From contig NZ_CP013417.1 in assembly GCF_001524445.2 (NCBI RefSeq), positions 3,968,001-4,032,000 on the forward strand: a DNA stretch of 64,000 nt. The letters are read 5' to 3'. Origin of the DNA: Burkholderia savannae. Lineage in GTDB: Bacteria; Pseudomonadota; Gammaproteobacteria; Burkholderiales; Burkholderiaceae. The notes beneath the pieces are model-generated. The model worked only from the letters and a program-made list of their open reading frames with translations. It ran no database searches and was not told the origin of the DNA. Positions 45,903-55,221 of the stretch are shown in pieces; within the stretch, counting starts at the first letter, position 1, and each line of letters starts with the position of its first letter. Both the position numbers and the translations under genes were made by a program.

Positions 45903-47093
45903 ATGGTCGCATTGTTGTCGCCGCAATTTGTGAAAGAATTATGGGGTAAGCAAGCGACGGAGCTGGCCATATCGCATATCCCATTCAATGATAGAGATGT
46001 GCTGGGTGCGCTCAAGGAATATGCGGTGTGCGCGAACGACATTCGATCGCGCAACGCTCAGTCGGAAGTCATAACCGCTTTCAACGGAAAGCGCACGTCG
46101 GAGCCGCGCTCCGATTTCCTTGTGCTTCCCACCGATAACACGCTCGAGGATTATGTATCGAGAATCGGGTGTCTTGCCGGCGACGACGAATGGACGGTCA
46201 TGTACTACGGGCTGCATGCGGCAAGCCCCATCATCTGGGATGTCGCAAAAGCCTTTTCTGACCAACTCGCCCTGTCAATAGGCTATCGGCCTGGCGGCCG
46301 CGTCGATATTGACTGCTTTATCGGGCGATATTCATCCACCTATATCGGAATCCATGTGGATCATGCGCACAATTTCGGGTTCACCTTGCGCGATGGGAAA
46401 ACGATGTTTACCTGGCCCGGAACCCGCTCGGATCTCGTTGGCGTGCGATTTCCAGACTATGAATCATTCAAGTCAGAAGGCATTCCGCTCGAGAACAAGA
46501 CGAACCGAGTAACCTATTTCCCTGAGGACTGGCTTCACGTTGCCGAAACAAAATCCGACGTTTCAGTTAACGTGAATATCGCTTTTTGGGAAACCGGCAA
46601 CGATTCTCAGCAAAACGCGAACTACGTGAAGGGCCTGCTGCGGGCGCCCAATCGTACCCGCCATGATGTGCGCTCCTCAGGCATCGCGAGCCTGAACCCT
46701 GATGATGAGCTTCTGCTTTCATCCCTGAAGGCCTTGCTTGACGGCGCGTCTCTGAAAAGACGCATGATGATTTCTCAACTCATCTCGGACACCAGCAGCC
46801 GCCTGAATGTCGGCCGTCCAATCGTCGAAGTCGAAGAACTGGACGATGTCATCGCCCTCAACGCCGTCAGCACCCTGCACTGGATGCCAATATTGCAGGA
46901 GGGGGAGGTCCTGGTCGCGGCCAACGGTCACTGCGGCAGCTTCAGATACAGCCACGCATTGCATGACTTTCTGAATTGCCTGTCCGCCGGTCAGCAAGTG
47001 AACATTTTGGATTTATCGAGCGGGAAAGACAGGCTGCTTAATGACGATCTCCTGAGTGTCGCCGCATCGCTGGCGCGGTGGGGAGCGCTTTGA
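45903..47093 (+). CDS. JmjC/cupin-type Fe(II)/2-oxoglutarate oxygenase
   Basis: A 396-residue protein with a cupin-like JmjC domain at about 75-230. The iron triad is His151-x-Asp153 (GIHVDHAHNFGF) and His212 (EDWLHVAE), with FTLRDGKTMFTWP between them as in YcfD/ROX-type ribosomal-protein hydroxylases. The C-terminal half (about 260-396) looks like the winged-helix dimer/substrate domains of that group. It probably hydroxylates or otherwise oxidises a protein side chain, most likely in the repeat peptide encoded just upstream. The start has GGAGAA seven bases upstream. Its stop overlaps the exporter start (TGATG). Confidence 0.82.
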   Translation: MVALLSPQFVKELWGKQATELAISHIPFNDRDVLGALKEYAVCANDIRSRNAQSEVITAFNGKRTSEPRSDFLVLPTDNTLEDYVSRIGCLAGDDEWTVMYYGLHAASPIIWDVAKAFSDQLALSIGYRPGGRVDIDCFIGRYSSTYIGIHVDHAHNFGFTLRDGKTMFTWPGTRSDLVGVRFPDYESFKSEGIPLENKTNRVTYFPEDWLHVAETKSDVSVNVNIAFWETGNDSQQNANYVKGLLRAPNRTRHDVRSSGIASLNPDDELLLSSLKALLDGASLKRRMMISQLISDTSSRLNVGRPIVEVEELDDVIALNAVSTLHWMPILQEGEVLVAANGHCGSFRYSHALHDFLNCLSAGQQVNILDLSSGKDRLLNDDLLSVAASLARWGAL

Positions 47094-48292
47094 TGGGCAT
47101 CCGAGGTCGATGGGCGCTCGTTTTTATTTGTATCTCCCTGTCGTTTGGCAGCTTCGCCGACGAAGCAGCGCAAGTGACCTTTGCCCTGAGACTGGCCGAC
47201 AACACTTCCTCGGTATCGATATTGCTCGCCGCCGGTCTCATCGGAGGCATTCTTTCCGGCCCAATCGCACCCATGATCCTCCGGCGGATCGGGCCTCGCA
47301 AAACGATTCCCGCGGTATTTCTTCTTCAGTCGGTTCTGATCGCGGCCGCGTCCTTGGCCAATCAATTCTGGAGCTACGTCGTCGTGTCAATGGCGCTCGG
47401 GTCCACGGGGTCCCTTCAGTGGGCGGCAATCATGGTCGCCATTCCAAGCTACACAAACAACGAGCGGCACATCGATCGCGTCAACCGGATTACGCAATCG
47501 GTGCGGAACATGGGTTACGTGGGCGGCCCGGCTCTCGGCGGGCTGCTGTACGGCATGGCCCAGCGTTCGCGGGGGCTGCTGCTGCTGGCACTGTTGGTGT
47601 TGGTCGCCGCGCCTGTCACCGCGCTGTGTTTCAAGATGCTGGATTCTTCCAGTCAAAAATCGGATCGGGCGCCCACGCAGGAAAAGCAGAAGGGGCGACT
47701 CGACCTGCCTGATCTCTTTCGCACAGCCGGCGTGATCCGTGCGGTCGCCCCGTTGTTGATGACGGTCGTGCTGACATCCACGCTCAATGTGCTGTTGATA
47801 TTTCGAATTCGCACCGAGCTGCAGTTCAGTGCCGAGATCTACGGATTCGTTATCAGCGCGTTGAGTGTGGGGCTGATCGTCGGTCCCGTGGTTTTTTCCG
47901 GGATGTTGGCGAGATTCGGCGATGCCGCCGGCGCCTCGATTGCCGCCAGTATTATCGGCTTCGGCATTTTATGGCTCGCATTGAGCGACGCGGCATGGAT
48001 CATCATGTGCGCCACGTTTCTGATCGGATCGGCAAACGGCATCCAGAACACGCTCACGGCAAGTTTCATGATGAAGGCGATTGATCCGCAGCGGCGTATC
48101 AACCTAATGCCGGCCTATATATTTTGCATCCAGACTTCGGTATTTCTCGGCTTCCTGAGCGCCGGCATGATCAGCACGGCACACGTGAGCACGGCTCTCG
48201 TGGCTGTTGGAATCGCAACGGCGATCATCGGCGCATGCGGCTTCGCGTGGAATGTCAAAAACCGACCAAGCATGGTTACAAAAGGAGCGTAG
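47093..48292 (+). CDS. MFS transporter, probable exporter
   Basis: A 399-residue major facilitator with about 12 hydrophobic segments. Helices 2-3 carry the usual loop (APMILRRIGPRKTIPAVFLL), and the second half starts near VIRAVAPLLMTVVLTSTLNV. The start ATG overlaps the oxygenase stop. GGGGAG upstream is the ribosome binding site. In this setting it is the likely exporter of the mature product and may give self-resistance. No peptidase domain is fused, unlike the ABC exporters common in peptide clusters. Confidence 0.88.
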   Translation: MGIRGRWALVFICISLSFGSFADEAAQVTFALRLADNTSSVSILLAAGLIGGILSGPIAPMILRRIGPRKTIPAVFLLQSVLIAAASLANQFWSYVVVSMALGSTGSLQWAAIMVAIPSYTNNERHIDRVNRITQSVRNMGYVGGPALGGLLYGMAQRSRGLLLLALLVLVAAPVTALCFKMLDSSSQKSDRAPTQEKQKGRLDLPDLFRTAGVIRAVAPLLMTVVLTSTLNVLLIFRIRTELQFSAEIYGFVISALSVGLIVGPVVFSGMLARFGDAAGASIAASIIGFGILWLALSDAAWIIMCATFLIGSANGIQNTLTASFMMKAIDPQRRINLMPAYIFCIQTSVFLGFLSAGMISTAHVSTALVAVGIATAIIGACGFAWNVKNRPSMVTKGA

Positions 48293-48294
48293 TG

Positions 48295-49173
48295 ATGGAT
48301 GGTATAGGGCGCTTCGGATCGAAGCCAAACGATACGAAATCAATCAAACTGCAAGCCCCTTTGGATCGCATCGTGACATCGGGCATAGCGGATCTCAGAG
48401 TCAGCCATTACTATTTCGACGAGCCGTTATTCGACGAATATGAATTGACGACCGTCCGTGCGACATGGGATTTTTCCGCCGCGGAATCCATTGTCCGGGA
48501 TGGATACAATATTCTCGATCTAGGCTGCGGCGATGGCCGGCTGCTCCTGCACCTCGCTGAAAAATTCTCGCTGAAGGAGAGCTTTGGCATCGACATCTCT
48601 CCGGTCGCCATCGATCGCTTCAATGCGTCCATCCATCACAGCCACGTTCACGCGCTCCAGGGCGACATATTTGATCTGCCGACGCTGATCACACAACGGC
48701 GCTTCGACGTCGTGACGTTTGGCGATGCGACCGTCAATTTCATTCTGGACGACGATAAGCTCGAAGTGCTGTTGCGCAGCGCGAAGGCACGGTTGCGCGA
48801 CGCCGGATCGAGGATCATGGTCGCCGTATTCGGTGACGGAACGCCCGAGCGTCTTTCGTTCATGGACAAACGATGCACAGTGGTGCCGTTTCGGCGCAGC
48901 AACGGGGAAGCCGCGCTCATCTGGTGGGCCTACAAATACGACAGCGACAAGCTGATCATGCATCGATCGGTCTTCGCGCAATCGGGACGGAATGAAAACG
49001 GGAATATCGAAGGAGTCGTATGCGATCTTCGAGACCGGATGTGGACGCCGTCGACACTCGTCCCCATCGCGGAGGCCAGCGGCCTCACGGTCGAAAAAGT
49101 GATCGCATCCGAAGTGCAGGACGGGACGGCCGTGGGCATGGCAACGGCAATTGTCATACTGAAATCGGCTTGA
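48295..49173 (+). CDS. Class I SAM-dependent methyltransferase
   Basis: A 292-residue Rossmann-fold methyltransferase. Motif I YNILDLGCGDGRLLL is at about 71-85, the acidic motif II in SFGIDISPVAIDRF, and motif post-II in QGDIFDLPTLITQ and FDVVTFGDATVNF. The start lies three bases from the exporter stop with AAAAGGAG upstream. It is presumably a tailoring enzyme of the repeat peptide; the methylated atom (N, O or C) cannot be read from the sequence. Confidence 0.88.
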   Translation: MDGIGRFGSKPNDTKSIKLQAPLDRIVTSGIADLRVSHYYFDEPLFDEYELTTVRATWDFSAAESIVRDGYNILDLGCGDGRLLLHLAEKFSLKESFGIDISPVAIDRFNASIHHSHVHALQGDIFDLPTLITQRRFDVVTFGDATVNFILDDDKLEVLLRSAKARLRDAGSRIMVAVFGDGTPERLSFMDKRCTVVPFRRSNGEAALIWWAYKYDSDKLIMHRSVFAQSGRNENGNIEGVVCDLRDRMWTPSTLVPIAEASGLTVEKVIASEVQDGTAVGMATAIVILKSA

Positions 49174-49179
49174 ACCACC

Positions 49180-49875
49180 ATGAGAACAGATCCGATTCGA
49201 CCCAACTTTTATCAGGGTACGGGGGGATATGCCTGGCAGCTCGCCGAATATCTCCAGGGCGACCAGGCTGACGGAAATGGCAGCTACACGCTCAGCAAGT
49301 CGATGCCGCCGGAATTGCGAAACCCGCTCGCAACCTGTCCTGAATGCCTGGCTCCGGACCGCTCGGTCAGATGGTCCAAGTCAGTGCGCATTACTCGCAA
49401 TACGCCTCGGCTTGTCGGTGCGCGGGGGATTCGATCATCGCTTGTCGTGGTTGCAAGTGCGCAGGCGTTTGGAGGGTTTCGCCATGAAGACATTCACGCG
49501 CTCGCGGAAGGGACAACAGTGGGCGCGCTGCCGAGCATGGAAATCAATGGCGCAGTGCATGAAGCGGCCACGCTATTGGTCGCACTATATCGACATGGGT
49601 TCATCGAGACTGACCAGGAGTTCCCGGCATCTCCTCCGGTCCGCTATATGATCGAACCCACCTGCATCGTTGCCGACGCCCCCGGGATCGGACGCGTTGC
49701 CATCAATCAGCTCAATGGTCGAACCATTCGATTGAGCGAAGCTTCTCGAGATATCTTCTCCCTGGGCAAGCTTTTGAACGAGATACCGAAATCACTGCAC
49801 CCGAACATCATCCACTTTGCGGAAGCCGGCATGTTGCGATTGATTTCTGGAGGGAACGCCCATGCACATGATTAG
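49180..49875 (+). CDS. Unrecognised protein of the repeat-peptide cluster, 231 residues
   Basis: No known family recognised. Visible: a short N-terminal motif (NFYQGTGGYAWQLAEYLQGD), one Cys-x-x-Cys pair (Cys53 and Cys56 in ATCPECLAP), and two segments with winged-helix-like pattern (INGAVHEAATLLVALYRHGF and LSEASRDIFSLGKLLNEIP). No membrane segment or signal. It starts six bases after the methyltransferase stop and overlaps the last gene by 14 bases, so it is part of the same operon. A peptide-binding or scaffold role for the modifying enzymes is possible but unsupported by homology. Confidence 0.75.
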   Translation: MRTDPIRPNFYQGTGGYAWQLAEYLQGDQADGNGSYTLSKSMPPELRNPLATCPECLAPDRSVRWSKSVRITRNTPRLVGARGIRSSLVVVASAQAFGGFRHEDIHALAEGTTVGALPSMEINGAVHEAATLLVALYRHGFIETDQEFPASPPVRYMIEPTCIVADAPGIGRVAINQLNGRTIRLSEASRDIFSLGKLLNEIPKSLHPNIIHFAEAGMLRLISGGNAHAHD

Positions 49876-51106
49876 GCCCGGAATGGGCACCGAGAACAGC
49901 GCCAGTCTGATCTCGGCGCTCATCCGCATGACCCGCCCCGCAACGGTGGTCGAGATAGGTGCCGGCGACAGCACGATTTTCATCGCGAAGGCGCTCCAGC
50001 AGACGCGGCAGGATTGGCAACACGACAAAGATTTACTGGATGCCTCGACATGGCAGGAGCGCAGCGCACTTCTGGACCCGACTGGAATTCCCGATATCTA
50101 TCAGCCCAGGCTGATCACCATTGACGACTTCACGGCCGAAGGTTCGTCGGCCGAAGAAGCATGGGATGCATTGAAGGATCACGATGTCGACAGGAGCCTC
50201 GTTACGTTCGTCAAAAGCAACTTCTACGCACTCGACGACGCCACCATCGCTTCATGGGGAGCGATAGACATCGCGTGGATCGATGCGGGCACGCCGGCCG
50301 ACGATGTTCGCTTCGTCGCAGCGCTCTGGGAACACATCGCCCCTGGTGGATACCTGTGCCTGCACGAGCCAACCATGTTGACCACCGTCAGCATGGAGGG
50401 CGCACAACGCGTTCGCCGAGTCAGAACGCCGATCTGGGAAGAGCTGTTTCGCAGGCTGGACGATTCATTCGAGCTGGTAACACTGCCGGAGTTGCACAAA
50501 TACCGCCAGAGTGGGTTGGGTATCGTCCGGAAGCGTCAACAAAATGAACGCGCGCTCCGTTCTCAGCCGCTGCAGTCAGAGCTTGTCGAATTGGGGGAAA
50601 TTCCAATTCGTAGCAGCTATTTGCCGATTGGCGAGGAGGCGTTGAGCCAGCGTCTTCGCAAAGACGCCATTATTGCCGCGATGACGTCGCGCGAAACACG
50701 CTCCGTTTATGCTGCGATCGCCCTCGGCGCCAGTAGCATTGCCGACATCGTGGAGAAAGCCGGCATCGATACGAAGGCTGTCAGCAAAATCGTGACCCGG
50801 TTGCTGAGCATCGGCCTTATTCAGCGAGATGAGAGTGGATTTTCGGATGTCGACGCCGTGTGGGAAGAGATTGCCGATCGGCAGCGTCGTAGCGTTGACG
50901 ATTTGAGCGATAGACAGCTGGAATCGGATCTCACCATCGAAAAGATCGCGACGGCTTTCGCCCCGGATACCCAATACACCGAATCGGAGATATCCAAAAT
51001 CTGTCAGTTGTTCACAACCGATTACGCCCGGCTGAGGCGATATCTTGTCGATCGCGGCGTGCTGCAACGTCAAGATAACGTATATCGACGAGTTCTATCG
51101 CAATAA
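49862..51106 (+). CDS. SAM methyltransferase fused to a DUF2087 domain
   Basis: A 414-residue two-part protein. Residues 1-225 are a class I methyltransferase (motif I ATVVEIGAGDSTIFIAKAL; IDIAWIDAGTPADDV; APGGYLCLHE). Residues of about 270-345 form a MarR-like helix-turn-helix (SSIADIVEKAGIDTKAVSKI). The last 50 residues (FAPDTQYTESEISKICQLFT, DYARLRRYLVDRGVLQRQ) match DUF2087, a small winged-helix domain normally at the end of regulators. The combination suggests the enzyme binds its peptide or nucleic acid with the C-terminal domains. It is the last gene of the cluster. Confidence 0.82.
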   Translation: MHMIRPGMGTENSASLISALIRMTRPATVVEIGAGDSTIFIAKALQQTRQDWQHDKDLLDASTWQERSALLDPTGIPDIYQPRLITIDDFTAEGSSAEEAWDALKDHDVDRSLVTFVKSNFYALDDATIASWGAIDIAWIDAGTPADDVRFVAALWEHIAPGGYLCLHEPTMLTTVSMEGAQRVRRVRTPIWEELFRRLDDSFELVTLPELHKYRQSGLGIVRKRQQNERALRSQPLQSELVELGEIPIRSSYLPIGEEALSQRLRKDAIIAAMTSRETRSVYAAIALGASSIADIVEKAGIDTKAVSKIVTRLLSIGLIQRDESGFSDVDAVWEEIADRQRRSVDDLSDRQLESDLTIEKIATAFAPDTQYTESEISKICQLFTTDYARLRRYLVDRGVLQRQDNVYRRVLSQ

Positions 51107-52082
51107 GGCGGATGGCATTCAACTGATTGCTGGTTTCGTGAGTTGCCCGAATCGGTTTGCGAGTCGCACTGGGGCTGGATTTCCGGCCATGCCTCATTGC
51201 GCCCCTCAGGTGGCCCGATTACGCCGCCCCCGAGCTGGCTCGGTAACGACGCCCGCTGACACCAACGCCTTCGCCAGTTCAATGCCGAGTGCGTCCTGCC
51301 GAATGCGCAGGCTCGAGCACCACGAGCAGGAAGCACAGCAGCATTGGCCTACCGGATTTTGAGGCTCGAAAGCTTCGCATTCAGGGCGATCAGGGTAAAG
51401 AGCGCAAGCATCAGCGGGGTTTGCATCGATGTGTCGAAGCGCACCTCCAGACTGCTTCTCCGCGCAATTCAGCCGGCGCGAGCGCGACGACGAGCCCGAA
51501 GACGACAGGTTCGGGGATCGTTAGGCCCGCAGCAACCCGCACGCGCGACCAGCCGCTGGCCAAACAGAAGAACGGGAGGCGCCACCACGAGCATTTCGAA
51601 AGTATCGACGTGCATGGGAGATGAACGGATGGTTTAGTGATGATTCACGATCACGGAAGACGACGAGCCGGAGACTGAAAATCCCGGGCAAAGACGTGTG
51701 AATAGGGGGAAGCCCAAGCATGCCGTGACACACAATTGGGCAGAGACCTGAGGACCGGTGCCGGCTGCTCGCATCCGGCGGCGCTTTTCCCAAACAGCTA
51801 CCGATGAATACAGCAGTGCTGCAGCCGTATCCACCGATGGCCACCGCACGCCCGTTCGGCAAGGCACGCGACCTCCGGTGCGATCCGACGACCGGGCCAT
51901 CTGATGCCGGCCGCCGCCTTCGGGCCGCCTGACGATCCAACTCCAGTTGCGGGATAAGTTCGGTAAGGGACGGCCCAGCCGCTGGCCTCCCGATCAAGGC
52001 GCGCGAATCGCCATCATAAGTGTGAGATATAAGGGTCGCGAAGTTCCGGGGGATTTATGGATATAAGGGACCCAATCGGTCA
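51107..52082. other. Decayed region right of the peptide cluster
   Basis: About 980 bases without an intact gene. On the minus strand, short hydrophobic pieces in different frames (TPLMLALFTLIALNAKLSSL; TIPEPVVFGLVVALA) suggest the ruins of a membrane transporter between about 51240 and 51630; the identity is not determinable. Nothing recognisable at 51650-52080. Confidence 0.4.
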
Positions 52083-52448
52083 ATGCCTATCCGAGTTGCC
52101 GGGCCCGCTTTACATCGTCGGTATGCAAGTAAATCGACGTGGTCAAAATCGATGCGTGACGCAGGGATCTCACACGGCGCTCAGCTCGACGCCCTTCGCA
52201 ATCGCGTGGGTTGCATGATGGCCAACTCGATCATCTTCTACAACTCGGGCATTCCGTGGCGGCTACTGACTAAATCGAAAGCCGGCGGCACCATCGCGGC
52301 ACTGGCGCGGCTCACGCATATATCGTCGGCGGCCTGGCGGCAAATTCTGCTGAACGGCCATTACACCTTTCAAAGCAACAACAAAATCGACCTGGACGCG
52401 CTCGTAGAGGGGCCGGAATTGATGGAAATTTCCGGAGTTCCGGCGTAG
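52083..52448 (+). pseudogene. C-terminal remnant of a Tn3-family transposase
   Basis: The frame encodes SHGAQLDALRNRVGCMMANS, IIFYNSGIPWRLL, then LTHISSAAWRQILLNGHYTF and IDLDALVEG. This is the conserved C-terminus of Tn3-family DDE transposases (usual pattern LxxISPxxWxHINLxGxYxF). The catalytic part and terminal repeats are missing, so it is a relic. It marks the right border of the accessory segment before the catabolic operon. Confidence 0.75.
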
Positions 52449-52630
52449 AACCTCAAAAGGGACGGACCGTGCCTGCGATGTGTGCGCAAGACCGCGCAAC
52501 GTGCGCGTCGCCGGCGTCTTCCGCTTAGAACGCAGTTTGAATTGACCGACAGCGCACACGGCGCACGCGTCGGCCGATTTAGCCGATAGTGGCAGCCTGT
52601 CCATCCATTCGACCAAGCGAGAAGCGACAT

Positions 52631-54301
52631 ATGTCGGCGGCAAACCACAACGGCTCGACGGAATTCGACTACATCGTGATCGGCGGCGGCTCTGCCGGCT
52701 GCGTCGTCACGCACCGGCTCGTCAAGGCCGGGCATCGCGTGCTGCTGCTCGAAGCCGGCCCGCCCGACAATTCGTTCTTCGTCCACACGCCCGCGACCTT
52801 CGTGCGCGTGATCGGCACGAAACGGACCTGGGTCTACGAGACCGAGCCGCAAGCGCACGCGGCCGGCCGCCGGATGTACGTGCCGCAGGGCCGCACGCTC
52901 GGCGGCGGCAGTTCGGTAAACGCGATGGTCTACATCCGCGGCACGCCCGCCGATTACGACGGCTGGCGCGACGCCGGCTGCGACGGCTGGGGCTGGGACG
53001 ACGTGCTGCCGTTCTTTCGGCGCGCCGAGCACAATCACCGGCTCGCGGGGCCGCTGCACGGCGTCGACGGGCCGCTGCACGTGAGCGACACGCGCTTTCG
53101 GCATCCGCTCAGCCACGCGTTCGTCCAGGGCGCGCAAGAGTTCGGACTGCCGTACAACGACGACTTCAACGGCGCGTCGCAGGCGGGCGCCGGCTTCTAT
53201 CAGACGACGACGTTCGAAGGCCGGCGCGGCAGCACCGCCGCAACGTATCTCGCCGCCGTCAAGCGCGATCCGCTGCTGACGATCGAAACCGATGCGTTCG
53301 TCACGCGCATCGTGTTCGAGAACGGCGCGGCCGTCGGCGTGCGTTACCACGCGCGCGACGGCGAAGAGCGGATCGTGCGCGCGCGCTCGGAGATCGTGCT
53401 GTGCGCGGGCGCGCTCGCGAGCCCGAAGCTCCTGATGCTGTCGGGCGTCGGCCCGGCGGATCAACTGCTGCAGCACGGCATTCCGGTCGTGCACGATTCG
53501 ACCGAGGTCGGGCTCAACTTCCAGGACCATCTCGAAGTGTCGCTGTACGGGCGCGCGCGCGAGCCGATCAGCCTCGCGGGACAGGACCGTGGGCTCAACG
53601 CGCTGCGTCACGGCATCCAGTACACGATGTTTCATACGGGGCTCCTCACGTCGAACGTCGTCGAAAGCGGCGGCTTCGTCGACACCGCGAACGGCGGCCG
53701 TCCGGACGTGCAGTTCCACGTGCTGCCCGTGCTCGTCGGCGACGTCGGCCGCGAGCCGCTCGCGGGCCACGGGATCTCGATCAATCCGTGCTTCCTGCGG
53801 CCGAAGTCGCGCGGCACGGTGCGCCTGCGCAGCGCCGATCCGCACGCGCCAATTCTCTTCGACGGCAATTTCCTCAGTCATCCGGACGATTTCGCGGCGC
53901 TCATGCGCGGCCTGTTGCTCGCGCGCGAGATCATGCGGATGCCGTCGATGTCGAAGGCGATCGCGGGCGAGATGCTGCCGAGCAACGGCGGCCGCGTCGA
54001 TCTCGACGCTTACGTGCGCTCGCACGCGAAGACCGTCTATCACCCGTCCGGCACGTGCCGGATGGGCGGCGATCCGGCTTCCGTCGTCGATGCGCAGTTG
54101 CGCGTGCGCGGCGTCGGCGGGCTGCGGATCTGCGACGCGTCGGTGATGCCGTCGCTCGTGTCCGGCAACACGAATGCGCCGACGATCATGATCGCCGAGC
54201 GCTGCGCGGAATTCATGCTGTCGCCGGCCGCCGTATCGAACGTGCGCGCCGCCGCGGGCGCGCCGCAAGCCGCGCCGCTGCCCGCGGCGCATCTGCGGTG
54301 A
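52631..54301 (+). CDS. GMC-family FAD-dependent alcohol oxidoreductase
   Basis: A 556-residue enzyme of the choline dehydrogenase type. FAD binding uses DYIVIGGGSAGCVVTHRL at about 13-30, with GMC signatures GRTLGGGSSVNAMVYIRG and GALASPKLLMLSGVGP. The catalytic His/His-Asn pair lies in VYHPSGTCRMG and SGNTNAPTIMIAER. It oxidises a primary alcohol to an aldehyde. The start at MSAANHN gives normal length. First gene of the catabolic and uptake unit; its true substrate is unknown and probably not choline given the neighbours. Confidence 0.93.
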   Translation: MSAANHNGSTEFDYIVIGGGSAGCVVTHRLVKAGHRVLLLEAGPPDNSFFVHTPATFVRVIGTKRTWVYETEPQAHAAGRRMYVPQGRTLGGGSSVNAMVYIRGTPADYDGWRDAGCDGWGWDDVLPFFRRAEHNHRLAGPLHGVDGPLHVSDTRFRHPLSHAFVQGAQEFGLPYNDDFNGASQAGAGFYQTTTFEGRRGSTAATYLAAVKRDPLLTIETDAFVTRIVFENGAAVGVRYHARDGEERIVRARSEIVLCAGALASPKLLMLSGVGPADQLLQHGIPVVHDSTEVGLNFQDHLEVSLYGRAREPISLAGQDRGLNALRHGIQYTMFHTGLLTSNVVESGGFVDTANGGRPDVQFHVLPVLVGDVGREPLAGHGISINPCFLRPKSRGTVRLRSADPHAPILFDGNFLSHPDDFAALMRGLLLAREIMRMPSMSKAIAGEMLPSNGGRVDLDAYVRSHAKTVYHPSGTCRMGGDPASVVDAQLRVRGVGGLRICDASVMPSLVSGNTNAPTIMIAERCAEFMLSPAAVSNVRAAAGAPQAAPLPAAHLR

Positions 54302-54381
54302 GCACGGCGCACGCGTTGTTACGTTGCGCCGTCGTGCCGTCACGATCGCGCATTCACACTCAATCGAAGGAGACGTCAGTC

Positions 54382-55179
54382 ATGCACACGTTCAACGACA
54401 AAGTCGCGTTGATCACGGGCGGCGGCACCGGCATCGGCGCCGCCGTCGCACGCAAGTTTGTCGAAGCGGGCGGCAAGGCGGTGCTGGTCGGCCGCCGCCG
54501 CGAGCCGCTCGAAGCCGTCGCCGAACCGCTCGGCGGCGCCGCGATCGCCGTCGCGGGCGATGCCGCCGACGCGCGCGACGTGCAACGCGCGCTCGACGAG
54601 GCGCGCGCGGCGTTCGGGCGCGTCGACGTGCTCGTCGCGAACGCAGGCGGCCACGGCGTCGGCAGCGCGCTCGACACCGACGACGCATCGTGGGCGCAAT
54701 CGACGCGCGTGAACCTCGACACCGCGTTCGTCTGCGCGCGCGAGCTGCTGCCCGAGCTGATCGAGCGGCGCGGCAACATCGTGATCCTGTCGTCGCTCGC
54801 CGGACATTTCGCAGGCCCGAACGTCATCGGCTACGTGACGACGAAGCATGCGCTGATCGGCCTCACGCGCTCGCTCGCGCGCGACTACGGCCGCGCCGGC
54901 GTGCGCGTGAACGCGGTGTGTCCGGGCTGGGTGCGCACCGCGATGGCCGACGAGCAGATGGACGCGCTGCGCGACGCGCACGGACTCGCGACGCGCGAGG
55001 ACGCGTACCGGCTCGTCACGCGCGACGTGCCGCTCGGCCGCCCGGCGGAGCCCGACGAAGTCGCCGACACGGTGCTGTATCTCGCGTCGCCGTATGCGTC
55101 GATGATCACGGGCACGTCGCTCCTCGTCGACGGCGGCGCATCGGCCGTCGATCTGCCGACGATCGAATTCGCACGCTGA
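54382..55179 (+). CDS. SDR-family oxidoreductase
   Basis: A 265-residue classical short-chain dehydrogenase. NAD(P) motif ALITGGGTGIGAAVARKF (TGxxxGxG), structural NAG in VLVANAGGHG, catalytic Ser in ILSSLAG and Tyr-x-x-x-Lys in GYVTTKHAL. GAAGGAG lies upstream. It follows the GMC gene by 80 bases. It probably oxidises a secondary alcohol or hydroxy group in the same pathway. Confidence 0.93.
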   Translation: MHTFNDKVALITGGGTGIGAAVARKFVEAGGKAVLVGRRREPLEAVAEPLGGAAIAVAGDAADARDVQRALDEARAAFGRVDVLVANAGGHGVGSALDTDDASWAQSTRVNLDTAFVCARELLPELIERRGNIVILSSLAGHFAGPNVIGYVTTKHALIGLTRSLARDYGRAGVRVNAVCPGWVRTAMADEQMDALRDAHGLATREDAYRLVTRDVPLGRPAEPDEVADTVLYLASPYASMITGTSLLVDGGASAVDLPTIEFAR

Positions 55180-55221
55180 GCGCGGCCACGCGCAAGAACA
55201 CCTTTTTCGAGGACCGAACCG

